Under the pieces are notes generated by a model, which was not told where the DNA came from, did no database searches, and saw only the letters and a program-made list of their open reading frames with translations. The position numbers were made by a program, and so were the translations under genes. From NCBI RefSeq assembly GCF_009730915.1, contig NC_052479.1:8291529-8355528 (forward strand): a stretch of 64,000 nt of DNA, written 5' to 3'. Shown piece by piece: positions 56,070-64,000 of the stretch (positions are counted from its first letter, which is position 1; the number at the start of each line of letters is the position of its first letter). Origin of the DNA: Dioscorea cayenensis subsp. rotundata (lineage: Eukaryota > Streptophyta > Magnoliopsida > Dioscoreales > Dioscoreaceae).

Positions 56070-56495
56070 CCTCTTCTCAAAGCAATCGCCAACAAGTCTG
56101 TAGGAGCAATTGTGGATGGAGCGTTCCTTAACAGGGATACCATAGCGGGGATTGGCATCATCGTCTTTCAAGGAAGAACCATTTTACATGCTGTCTCTCA
56201 ACCAGTGAGGACCACGTCTGCTCTAATGACTGAAGCGAAGACATCGCAAAGGCAACATCCCTGAAATCGAGGAGATATTCAAGCAGTTATGGGAGTCAAA
56301 TTTGGAAGGATCAGTCACCTTCTGTCATCGTCCCTATACTACTGGAGCGGACTGGCTAGCTAAAGAAGCTATTCGTACGGGACACTCTATGTGGTGGGAT
56401 ACGAACTTTCCCCCGGGGCTCAGCTCCTTTTTTTCTTTTTTAATGTAATCTGTTTAAACTCTGATATATGTCTTTTTCATTTCTACAAAAAAAAA
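56070..56495 (+). pseudogene. LINE 3' end: RNase H-like remnant and poly(A)
   Basis: One frame encodes VGAIVDGAFLNRDTIAGIGI, HAVSQ and TEA, which matches the start of the RNase H-like domain found at the C-terminus of many plant L1-type LINEs (catalytic D in VDGAF, E in TEA). After a frameshift, CHRPYTTGADWLAKEA matches its last motif (N/G-x-A-D-x-L-A). A short AT-rich 3' UTR then ends in an A-run at 56487-56495. The combination of RNase H end, short UTR and poly(A) points to a 5'-truncated LINE. Stops make it inactive. Confidence 0.55.
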
Positions 56496-56566
56496 GAAGA
56501 GAGGCAATGGGCTATCCGAGAAAGTGGTTCAGGTGACTACCGGAATCATTGATGAAGCAGGTCAGA

Positions 56567-56640
56567 TGGGCTTAGTAGGGCTCGAACCTACAATATCACC
56601 GTTATGAGCGGTACGTTTCAACCAATTAAACTATAAGCCC
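56567..56640 (-). tRNA. trnI-CAU: tRNA-Ile(CAU), mitochondrial type
   Basis: 74 nt on the minus strand, GGGCTTATAGTTTAATTGG... with anticodon CAT in loop CTCATAA and stem CCG/CGG, T-arm GTAGGTTCGAGCCCTAC, acceptor GGGCTTA/TAAGCCC with discriminator A. It matches the native plant mitochondrial trnI-CAU, whose C34 is modified to lysidine in the organelle. All arms pair, so the copy is little decayed. In the nucleus it is presumably unused. Confidence 0.85.
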
Positions 56641-57373
56641 CTACTGATCTCTACATGCAATTCCTTTGGGAATAGTGGACAAGAAGAGGAGACCTTTGCT
56701 CTATCTGCTTCTTCCTCTTCCTGGGCGCCTCGGAGGGGTTCTTTCGCAAGCCCTACTACATAAGCTAAGTAACTTTTGTCACCCAAGTAGTGAGTTTGAG
56801 AGTTACTGGAAGGGTGACCACTTGTACTTCTAGGCATTGGCGACCTATAGTCTTGTTACGCAAGACGGCTTCACTCGATTCAGTATTTTAATAGAACAAA
56901 CAAGCCCACTAATAGCTTAGATAGTGGCCCTTCCACTTTGGTGTAGTTGACCCTACCTATTGACTCAAAGGGAACCCTTACGTAGTGGGATGTAGGCTTC
57001 AGTTGTTTTGGTACTTTTTCACTACGTCTTATTATTTCTTTATTCTTTAGTAACCGGCGGGTCAGTAAGCCGAAGGTGAAGACTACACTAGAAAGTGAGT
57101 TCTGAGCGGGCGCTAGCGGTATGTTGTTTGCTTTTGTCAACTGAAGTCACGCGTAGCACCAACTAACTGATAGCTGATAAAGCAAATAGAGTGCGGAGCA
57201 CATTTTTGTCTAAGCGAGCATAGCCGTTTGTTTCTACTGTCATGTCGTACTACTAAAAGAAAATAAAAGAAAAAACAAAGGCGAACGACATTCATTCTGT
57301 TGTACAGCTACTTTTTTATAGTTACAAAGGTAACCGGTAGGTTACTTTTTGAATCGACAATAGTGACGAAAAG
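56641..57373. other. mitochondrial-like spacer
   Basis: No gene recognised. Short minus-strand ORFs (56631-56837, 56880-57140) resemble nothing I know and are not supported. Confidence 0.4.
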
Positions 57374-57447
57374 GGGGAAATAGCTCAGTTGGTTAGAGTG
57401 CTGGTCTGTCACGCCAGATGTCACGGGTTCAAACCCCATTTTCCCCG
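57374..57447 (+). tRNA. trnD-GUC: tRNA-Asp(GUC), not the plastid-derived type
   Basis: 74 nt, acceptor GGGGAAA/TTTCCCC with discriminator G. D-arm TAGCTCAGTTGGTTAGAG, anticodon arm CTGGT-CTGTCAC-GCCAG with GTC at 57408-57410, T-arm ACGGG-TTCAAAC-CCCAT with one C-A mismatch. The body differs from the plastid trnD commonly carried by angiosperm mitochondria (which begins GGGATTGTAG) and looks bacterial or native-mitochondrial. The single mismatch could be an edited base or decay. Confidence 0.8.
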
Positions 57448-58094
57448 TCCGATCATCAAACTTCCTCCTGCCCAACCAATTTGGTCTTCACTGGAAGCTG
57501 CTGATCCCGGTGTAGCATTCAATACAATTCTTCTTTCTTTCGGTCTCCCCACCACCCCCTTCGTTTGTTTTTGTTGTGGGTCGCGTCTCACTGCAGGCAC
57601 TTAATGAATAAACGGAGATCTTCCTTCCCTCCTTGAAAATTGCCAAGGACTTCATTACCACTATTGGCGAAGAAAAAGTCTACCATCCCACCCAGCCCGT
57701 GGGGGGGTGAAGGTTCCTCTCGGAGATTGCGCTTCTGCAAGAAACTGGCAGAGCTTTAACCATTGGACCACATCCATCCTCCCACCTAAATAGTCACCCT
57801 TTTCTTCTTCTAATTCGCTAGTGTAGACTAATTCCTTCCCTGCTAATGAAGATACTACTCCAGTCTTTTCCATTCATTCCCAGTGGATCCTTCTTATCCC
57901 ATTTTCATTGAACGAACCAAAGTTCACCTATACGAGAGTGAGGAAGAAATTTCCAACAAGAAACTTCCTCCCATTTTACTTTGCTTTGGATGTCCTGTTT
58001 GACGATTCTGCTGCTAGTTTTGAAAAAGAGAAGGACAGGGGTCGCTAGGTCAGAAAAGCTATAACTATCAATTCAAATTCAGAAAACATCAAAT
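57448..58094. other. mitochondrial-like spacer
   Basis: No ORF recognised. A stretch at about 57730-57780 has a D-arm-like GGTCCAATGGTTAAAGCTC on the minus strand but no closing acceptor stem. Confidence 0.4.
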
Positions 58095-58167
58095 CTCCCC
58101 AAGTAGGATTCGAACCCTACGACCAGTCAGTTAACAGCCGACCGCTCTACCACTGAGCTACTGAGGA
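58095..58167 (-). tRNA. trnN-GUU: tRNA-Asn(GUU), plastid-derived, one base insertion
   Basis: 73 nt on the minus strand, TCCTCAGTAGCTCAGTGGTAG..., anticodon GTT in CTGTTAAC, 3' end ACTTGGGGAG. It matches plastid trnN-GUU, which many angiosperm mitochondrial genomes carry as a transferred copy. The T-arm reads GTAGGGTTCGAATCCTAC with one extra G, which would give an 8-nt loop or a bulge, so this copy is probably not functional. It supports a mitochondrial origin of the block. Confidence 0.88.
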
Positions 58168-58367
58168 AGAACTCCCTAAATTTAATTAAGGAAGCCAACT
58201 CTCGCTCTTTGGACCAACCAACCTATGACCGAAAAGAACAAAAGTTCGTCACTTTTTCTTTTTCACATACACTGGGAGAAATGGTGACGATAGCAATCCC
58301 CTTTGCCTCCCTAGCCGGAAAGCCTCCAGGACAGGTTGAGAGGGGCGGCGGTCAACCATCAACTCTT
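58168..58367. other. end of mitochondrial-like block
   Basis: Spacer with no gene; the nuclear retrotransposon LTR starts at 58368. Confidence 0.4.
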
Positions 58368-60071
58368 GATAAGTGCTTGAGTAGACATATTTTTAGATAT
58401 GTCTTACATGCATTGAACATCATTTTTACCATGGTTTATGTCTCATATTGTGTATTTGGTGTTCTTTTATGCATATAGGTCGTGAATGCTTAGAAGAGTA
58501 AAAAGGAAGCGAAGATAGGCTATAAAGACACAATGTTGGGAGTTCTTGTTCAATTCAAGGACCAAGACACAAGAGGAGTTCATAAACGTGGAGATGTGTG
58601 CCAACTTCCAAGAAGATTCAAGTCAATTCACTAGTTGAAAGGGCACAAAGGCTGCCACATCTTCATGTTCCTTCTCTTTGTGAAGATTGCAAGAGATCTC
58701 AAAGATACGTCGATGAAGAAAAGTTTTATAGCCTACCACATGGACATGTGCCCGGACATGTGGCTTCAAGAGAAGAGTGTTTGGACTGCGTTTTGTGAAA
58801 TGTAGTGTAACAATTTTACTGTTTACACGCACGGGTGGAAATTCGTGCAGTCCACACGGCCACATGGAAAATCCACACGGGCGCGTGAGGGCACGAGACA
58901 GGCACGATCTAAGGCCCATAAATAGCCATTTTTCCCTATTATTTATCATCTTTTGTGCGGCTCTTGAGGGGTGAGACGGCTAGGGTTTGGAGAGGAGGTC
59001 TTTGCGGCTTTGGAGGTGCTTCGTCACCAACTTTGATCGATTCCTCCTCTGTCATAGCATCAAGGAAGCCACCGGTGAACCTAGCTTCGAAGTGGGTCCT
59101 TCAAGATGTCGAAGCTCTCCATCAAGGCCATCAGTTCATATATAAGAGGGTTTATTTCTATGGTTTTAATGTACTTTCATTCATTGATGGTGTGTTTTGT
59201 ATGTTGCTCCATGGAAAGCTAAAACCCTAGAGGGTATTTGGGCTTGTGAACCCTAGGATTTTCATCTTTTGTGGATTTGCTTAGTGTTTCTATTTAATCT
59301 GAGTTTTATTAAGTTTTAATCTTGATTGTCTAATGCTTGCTTGCCTTATTGACCTTTTGGTTATTTGGTTTGCATGATTTATTACCTTGGTGAGAGAGAG
59401 GTCTCCATTAGGGTTAGAATTTCAAGATTGAAGAGGGTTGAGAGGGCGAGTCATGAGATAGTGAGCATCCCCTTTCTCCTCCGATTGGTGTAGTCTATAT
59501 CCGTTCCCTAAGCACTATGCAACCATATTTGGTGTGAGGCGTGAGATTGAGAGATTTCTCCCCTGGGACCTTGTAGAGGGTTAGGATCCTTCGCCGGGAA
59601 TTAGGGTTGGATCAATCTTTAGGAATCGGATACACCCCTTGGAATCTCTAGAGTGCTTTGTGGTCAAATGTGGTGTGAGGTGTTGAGATTGAGTGATTTC
59701 TCCACCGGGACCTCGAAGGGGACTAGTATCGGTGATCGGGAGGCCAGATCCGATTATATTTGGATTTCCACGACTTAACTTACTCTTCATAGAAACACTT
59801 TTCTTATCCGGTACCTAATACCTGAATCCTAGGGGGAGCATTGCCCGAATACACCATTTTAACTGATTGAGATCTCCATCCATTTAACCCTTGCATATTC
59901 GTCTCCGGTATTCATTTCTTTGCACATTTGATCCCCACACCTTTCCATTTATCATTAGGTTAGAAAGTAGAGAAGAAGTTACTACTAGTAGCCCTATTCC
60001 CTATGGATTCGACTACCCACTCACCGGGGTAATTATTACTTCGACACCCGTGCACTTGCGGTTTACACGCT
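58368..60071 (+). mobile_element. Athila-like LTR (family of the 24248 solo LTR), 3' end missing
   Basis: Starts TGATAAGTGCTTGAGTAGAC, like the solo LTR at 24248. Palindrome words at about 58828-58890 (CACGCACGGGTGG, CACACGGCCACATGG, CACACGGGCGCGTG), TATA-like CATAAATAG at about 58917, GGAAAGCTAAAACCCTAG near 59213, GTGGATTCGAC-like end region. The last 25 or so bases seen in the solo LTR (ending GTGTCA) are absent; instead, an inverted LTR piece begins at about 60062-60071 (GTTTACACGC). Confidence 0.8.
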
Positions 60072-60538
60072 ACAGTACTTCTACAGTAAAATCACTACAG
60101 TACTTTTCGCAAACCGCGGTCCAAACACTCTTTTTTTGAGGCAACATGTCCAGGCACACGTCTATGTGGTAGGCTATAAAACTTTTCTTCATCGATGTAT
60201 ATTTGAAAGGTCTTGCAATCTTCACAAAGAGAAGGAACATGAAGATGTGACTACCTTTGTGCCCTTCCAACTAGTGAATTAACTTGAATCTTCTTTGGAG
60301 TTGGCACACATCTCCACGTTTATGAACTCCTCTCGTGTCTTGGTCTTTTTATTGAACAAGAACTCCCAACATTGTGTCTTTATAGCCTATCTTTGCTTCC
60401 TTTTTACTCTTCAAGGCATTCACAACCTATATGCATAAAAGAACACCAAATACACCATAGGAGACATAAACCATGGTAAAAATAATGCTCAATGCATGTA
60501 AAACATATATAAAAATATGTCTACTCAAGCACTTATCA
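60072..60538 (-). repeat. truncated 3' LTR of element H, inverted relative to 58368-60071
   Basis: On the minus strand it begins TGATAAGTGCTTGAGTAGAC at 60538 and matches about the first 465 bp of the plus-strand LTR at 58368 (including AGCCTACCACAT...GTGTTTGGAC). It breaks off before the palindrome block and TATA region, joining the end of the other LTR at about 60062-60071. Confidence 0.85.
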
Positions 60539-60578
60539 AACTCCCCCACACTTAAGTCTTTGATTGTCCTCAAGCAAA
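60539..60578 (-). promoter_or_regulatory. polypurine tract and terminal hairpin of H
   Basis: Minus strand: TTTGCTTG-AGGA-CAATCAAA (60559-60578, one mismatch) then GACTTAAGTGTGGGGGAGTT directly before the LTR. Same module as in B and F. Confidence 0.8.
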
Positions 60579-60859
60579 ATTAAACATTAAACTCATGGAA
60601 AGAAAAGAGAAGTGCTTGGCCTTAGGTTCTCCAAAAGAGTAAAAGAATAAAATTCTACAGTCATGGAGAGAGTCAAACACTAGACAAAACAGTCAATGCT
60701 CTAGCAAACAATCCAATCAAAAATGAAAGTGATAAAATCTGAATGCGTGTGTGTGTGAAAAACTCAACTCATGTCAACACTATGTCCACTACCAAGTTCT
60801 TATTACACAGGACTTATTTATAAATAGAAAGAATAAGTAGTAGCTTCACACAACCTCTA

Positions 60860-61030
60860 AGGTAGCCCTTTCCCAAGATGCCTCTCGAGTGGCTTTCACA
60901 CTTTCGAGGTGCTAGCTCTTTCTACCAAGGATTGTAGCTTTCGCTCTTTCTCTCATTAGGGCATAACAAGTATCCGATTTACGAGAGTAGCTACATACAT
61001 CATGGGTGGTAGCTCTTTCCACCCCCTATG
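60860..61030 (-). repeat. GAGCTACC module of H
   Basis: Minus strand: GGAAAGAGCTACCACC, GTAGCTAC, AGAGAAAGAGCGAAAGCTAC, GTAGAAAGAGCTAGCACC, GTGTGAAAGCCAC, GGGAAAGGGCTACCTTAGAGG. Four or five partial units of about 45 bp, shared with A (18600-18810), B (34080-34290), G and I. Confidence 0.6.
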
Positions 61031-61360
61031 TACAAACAATTTCCAATTCTCAAATTTTTTTCTAAATTTTTTCCGATTTTCCTCTATTTTTCAAATAAAA
61101 AAATTAGCACACTAAAAGTCCCAAAACATAATGAACCCTGAGTCTTCGTAGGGTCTAATGAGCTGAGAAAAAGTGCACAAAGAGCAATCGGACAAAAAAA
61201 TATTCAATAAAATTGGATGAAAAACTAGAGCATGATAAAATCCATGTTTATAACCTCCAAAAACTAAGAATTAAACTCTAAACACTAAGGTGAACCTTCA
61301 TTGGCAACAAGGGAATGCTCATGAAAACACAAGTAAAAGTCATGTATAAGGTGAACCCTC

Positions 61361-61395
61361 CCCCACACTTAAGATGTACATTGTCCTCAATGTAC
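61361..61395 (-). promoter_or_regulatory. internal hairpin-polypurine module of H
   Basis: Minus strand GTACATTG-AGGA-CAATGTAC, a perfect stem (61376-61395), followed by ATCTTAAGTGTGGGGGAGGG. Identical stem and loop to element A. Confidence 0.75.
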
Positions 61396-61791
61396 GCATG
61401 CAAGCACAATAAAAAAATAATAGCAATGGAAGCATAATGTGTGGAATGCACTTAAACAATACTCCCCCGAACTCCCTCATTAATCGCTTTCGTGAAGTCT
61501 AACTCATGGGCTCGTTGTATGGGTTGTGAAGCTCACATGACCATGTTACAATATCGCATGATCGTGTCTATGACTAAAACACCATCAACATCACTCTCAA
61601 GGCCATCTGCACGGAGACAAGGGGTCCAGTAAAGCTCAACAAAATAGAAAAGATGTACGAGTTCTTATAAGTAAACACATGAAGCACAAACTCGCACAAA
61701 CAAAACAAAACACAAAGTTAAATAAAGTCTAAAAGATAAAATAAATAAAAACTAAAAAAAATTGAAAACAAAAGTAAAGGAAACTGAAGAA

Positions 61792-61926
61792 TCATGAGTG
61801 GGACGCCTCAAGCATCGACGCTCGCCTTTCCTGGTGTTGCCGGTGTGCCAAAAGAATGTTCTTATCCAAGGTTAACCGTATGAAATCAAAGCATTTCGGA
61901 ACAAGTTTTTCAGTCCTTGATGTCAT
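61792..61926 (-). CDS. 44-residue ORF at the env position of element H
   Basis: Starts MTSRTEKLVPK and ends in a stop at 61792, two bases after an acceptor-like TTTATTTGCAG. It is rich in charged residues (RLTLDKNI, RQHQERR). It sits where the env-like ORF begins in A, B and F and has no similarity that I recognise. It may be the leftover N-terminus of an env-like ORF or a chance ORF. Confidence 0.35.
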   Translation of the reverse strand: MTSRTEKLVPKCFDFIRLTLDKNILLAHRQHQERRASMLEASHS

Positions 61927-61928
61927 AC

Positions 61929-63015
61929 CTGCAAATAAAACTTCAAAAGAAGTCAGTTAAGCATGAATTTGATGAGTACAGGGCTCCTCGCGTGTGTGGA
62001 GGGCAAGCCAAGCACTTCTATGGCCTTATTGGTTGCTTTTCCAGCCCACGCGGGCATGTGGGGAAGCCACGCGCCCGTGTGGGCGCGTTCTGGTCTCGGC
62101 CAGGGCGCCACGTGAGCGCGTGGCGCCAGCTCGCGCAGCTGGCCAGCCCATGCGGGCGCGTGGGCTACCCGCGCACCCATATGGGCGCGAGGCTTGGCCT
62201 AGCAGCAAGACCACACGGTCGCGTGGATGCTCGGCCGCGAGGCACCAGCCCACGCGGGAGCGTGGGCCGGCTACGCGCCAGCGTGGGCACCCAACCATGG
62301 CCAAGAAGCAATGATTGGGCTCCAACGCTTCCAAAAATTTCCGATCCATACATTCTAAAGTGTTTCTACAAGATGTTCAATGAAAAACAACACTTGCAAA
62401 CCAATAGAACTCCATGAATTGGCAAAATAAGGGCATAGAAAAGATAGGGGAAAATGAAGTTTACTAGAGCAAATCGGTAAAGGAAACTTAATGCAAATGC
62501 CGGCAAAACACTTTTAAATCTCCAAGGAGGTGAAGAAACTTAGTTTTATTCTCAAAAGTTCGGATTCTTGAATATGGAGAAGTGGGACATGAATAGTATA
62601 AGTGATGAAGATAATGAAAAGTGACCCCTCATATTCTTATAAGCCACATGGGGGTGTGGAAATTCCACACCCCCCGTGGGTACTGTACACGGCCGCATGG
62701 AAATTCCACGCGACCGCATGAGCTACAAAATTTCTGCAGACAGTCCACGCAAGGCTCCGAACTTCAAATTAACACTAATTCTTCAACTATAAACATGAAT
62801 TACACCCTAAACCATGCCACATACACAAAAATCAATTTAAATCACCAAAAATTTTCCATGAAAACTTCAACACCAACAAAAATTCATCAAAGCACCCACT
62901 CATGAAATTATTACTGCAGAAATGAAATTGTAAACTAGAAAACATTTAAAAACTTGGGTTGCCTCCCAAGAAATGCTTGTTTTACGTCACTAAGCTTGAC
63001 ATACCACTTCCTTAC
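61929..63015 (-). promoter_or_regulatory. post-gag region of H: possible intron, GC-rich blocks, TATA-like box
   Basis: Minus strand: donor TAAG|GTAAGG (G at 63015), intact hairpin CTTGGG-AGGCAA-CCCAAG (62953-62970), palindrome words at about 62715-62645 followed by CTTATAAGAATATG (about 62625-62638), and a second block at about 62290-62040 (CACGCGGGCGCGTGGG type), then acceptor TTTGCAG ending at 61929. The ORFs on both strands of 61917-62417 are by-products of the GC-rich words. Confidence 0.6.
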
Positions 63016-63016
63016 C

Positions 63017-63295
63017 TTATGAAGGCTTGAAAAGAGTATGTTCCTCCCGACTAGATATTGCATAACTACTTCCTTTAAACCTAAAATCAGCTTGCCAGGG
63101 TGGAATATTAATTGGAGAGTCCAACCATCTTACTTTTGGCCTCCAAGGAAACAATTTGGGTTGGGAATTGTCCAAGCTTAGCATAGGTGGATCATTGGAT
63201 GGCTTCAATCTCCTACACACATCGTTTTCCCTTCCCAAAGTCTCTTTCTTGCATTGTAAGAGTTGATCAATCCCAAAGATAAATACTTGTTCCAT
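63017..63295 (-). CDS. short ORF before the donor site of H
   Basis: 92 residues ending K-P-S-stop immediately before the donor G|GTAAGG. It is in a different frame from the gag-like ORF but follows it directly, so it is probably the frameshifted continuation of the same protein. No domain recognised (contains WRPKVRWLDSP). It occupies the place of the A/B gag tail. Confidence 0.35.
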   Translation of the reverse strand: MEQVFIFGIDQLLQCKKETLGRENDVCRRLKPSNDPPMLSLDNSQPKLFPWRPKVRWLDSPINIPPWQADFRFKGSSYAISSREEHTLFKPS

Positions 63296-63373
63296 TACCT
63301 TGGGGTTTGCTTCTTCTTGTGTATTTTCAACTTGAAAGGAACATGAGACTAGAAAATCCCCTTGAAAATTTCC

Positions 63374-63910
63374 TCACTCACAAGCATAATCTTCATTCAC
63401 ACAATCCAAAATCTCAAAATGATATTCAACTTCTTTCTTTTCATTTTCTACACCAATGTACTCAATTTGCCCAACTTCTTCAATTGTGCTCATGGCCTCA
63501 TCATGTCCCGGAGACACTTGCCTTGCTTGTTCAAATTCTTCTTTTTCCTTAGCAAGCATGTCCAAGATCTCTCCTAATTGATGCTCAATGTTTTTGATGG
63601 AGACCTCGTGACAACTTAATGTGGCCTCAATATTTTGGAAACGGGCATCGGTTGCTTCAATAAATCTCGGTAATAATCTTTCCAACCGAAGTACATCTTC
63701 TTCAACTTTCTCATCCTTTTGAAGTTCTTGTTGAGCTGCTTCCCATTGTTGTCCATCAATATCCCATAAAAGATTTGGGTAGTTCCTTTGAGTTGGATGA
63801 TATGAGGTGCGACATGGGTTGTATTGTTGATGAACACTAATAAGTCGATCAATTTTTCTAGTGACAGCATCAACCTGTGAACATAATTCTATAAGTGGAT
63901 CAATCATCAT
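63374..63910 (-). CDS. short gag-like coiled-coil protein of element H
   Basis: 178 residues. The ATG at 63910 follows a pyrimidine-rich leader like that before the A and B gag starts. IDPLIELCSQVDAVTRKIDRL corresponds to the segment before the zinc knuckle in A (VTSLAAQVENLSKKLDLL). RFIEATDARFQNIEATLSCHEVSIKNIEHQLGEI corresponds to A RFVQSSNTRFESVEATLYNHTASLHNLQNQVGKI. The capsid region and zinc knuckle are absent. It could act as an oligomerisation or RNA-packaging partner for a full-length Gag; this is inference. Confidence 0.6.
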   Translation of the reverse strand: MMIDPLIELCSQVDAVTRKIDRLISVHQQYNPCRTSYHPTQRNYPNLLWDIDGQQWEAAQQELQKDEKVEEDVLRLERLLPRFIEATDARFQNIEATLSCHEVSIKNIEHQLGEILDMLAKEKEEFEQARQVSPGHDEAMSTIEEVGQIEYIGVENEKKEVEYHFEILDCVNEDYACE

Positions 63911-64000
63911 TCAAGTTTCATGCAAGAAAAAGTAAATAAGACAAAATAAAACAAAATTGAATGGTGGAAGAAGATAGAGTGAAAATGATGAAAACAAAAT

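Larger units (their letters stand above)
60539..64000 (-). mobile_element. internal region of minus-strand element H, minimal non-autonomous
   Basis: Reading on the minus strand from 64000: AT-rich leader, short gag-like ORF (63910-63374), a second short ORF ending at a splice donor (63017), conserved CTTGGG hairpin, GC-rich palindrome blocks, a 44-codon ORF where the env-like ORF should be, GAGCTACC module, two hairpin-polypurine modules, LTR. No capsid region, protease, RT, integrase or env-like protein. Its 5' end lies beyond the window. Confidence 0.8.

Noticed and set aside
57715-57785. Possible extra tRNA on the minus strand
   Set aside because: A D-arm-like stretch is present, but no acceptor stem or good anticodon arm can be formed.

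Overview
This window is repeat-rich nuclear DNA of a flowering plant. The evidence is Athila-lineage Ty3/gypsy retrotransposons (tRNA-Asp type primer sites, Athila-type gag, RT and integrase, and Athila env-like ORFs), a plant 5S rRNA pseudogene, and a block that looks like plant mitochondrial DNA. I see no ordinary host gene. Three runs of exactly 1000 N (2191-3190, 37177-38176, 54938-55937) are scaffold gaps, so order across them is not guaranteed.

Layout. 1-2190: 3' end of a minus-strand Athila-like element (I). 3191-8628: degenerate tandem array of about 50-bp units holding a 5S rRNA pseudogene. 8629-8899: LTR end of another family. 8900-10743: old LTR invaded by element A (10744 to about 18866, plus strand; 5' LTR, gag-protease, env-like ORF, no RT or integrase, 3' end lost). 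18867-22050: mosaic of older element pieces with a stray fragment of the tandem array. About 22050-26316: chromovirus-like LTR split by a solo LTR (24248-26072, TSD TTATC). 26317-26880 and 36477-37176: an old element (C) split by element B (26886-36471, TSD GTGGT), a sister of A with the same lack of RT and integrase. 38177-52750: minus-strand element E (LTR, gag) interrupted by element F (39405-49685, minus strand). F has RT, RNase H, integrase and an env-like ORF but no gag or protease. 52751-58367: mitochondrial-like block (matR remnant, trnI-CAU, trnD-GUC, plastid-type trnN-GUU, and a LINE 3' end). 58368-64000: an LTR facing a truncated inverted LTR, then minus-strand element H, which encodes only a short gag-like coiled-coil protein and a 44-residue ORF.

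How the parts fit. No element here is complete. A and B carry the gag half, F carries the pol half, and H carries neither. All share non-coding architecture: a tRNA-Asp primer site, a GC-rich palindrome block before the LTR TATA box, a second such block before the env-like ORF, a splice donor at the end of the gag/pol ORF with an acceptor before the env ORF, and two hairpin-plus-polypurine modules near the 3' end. The likely biology is a community of partial elements sharing conserved cis signals, with proteins supplied in trans. The architecture is seen in the sequence; the trans-supply is inference.
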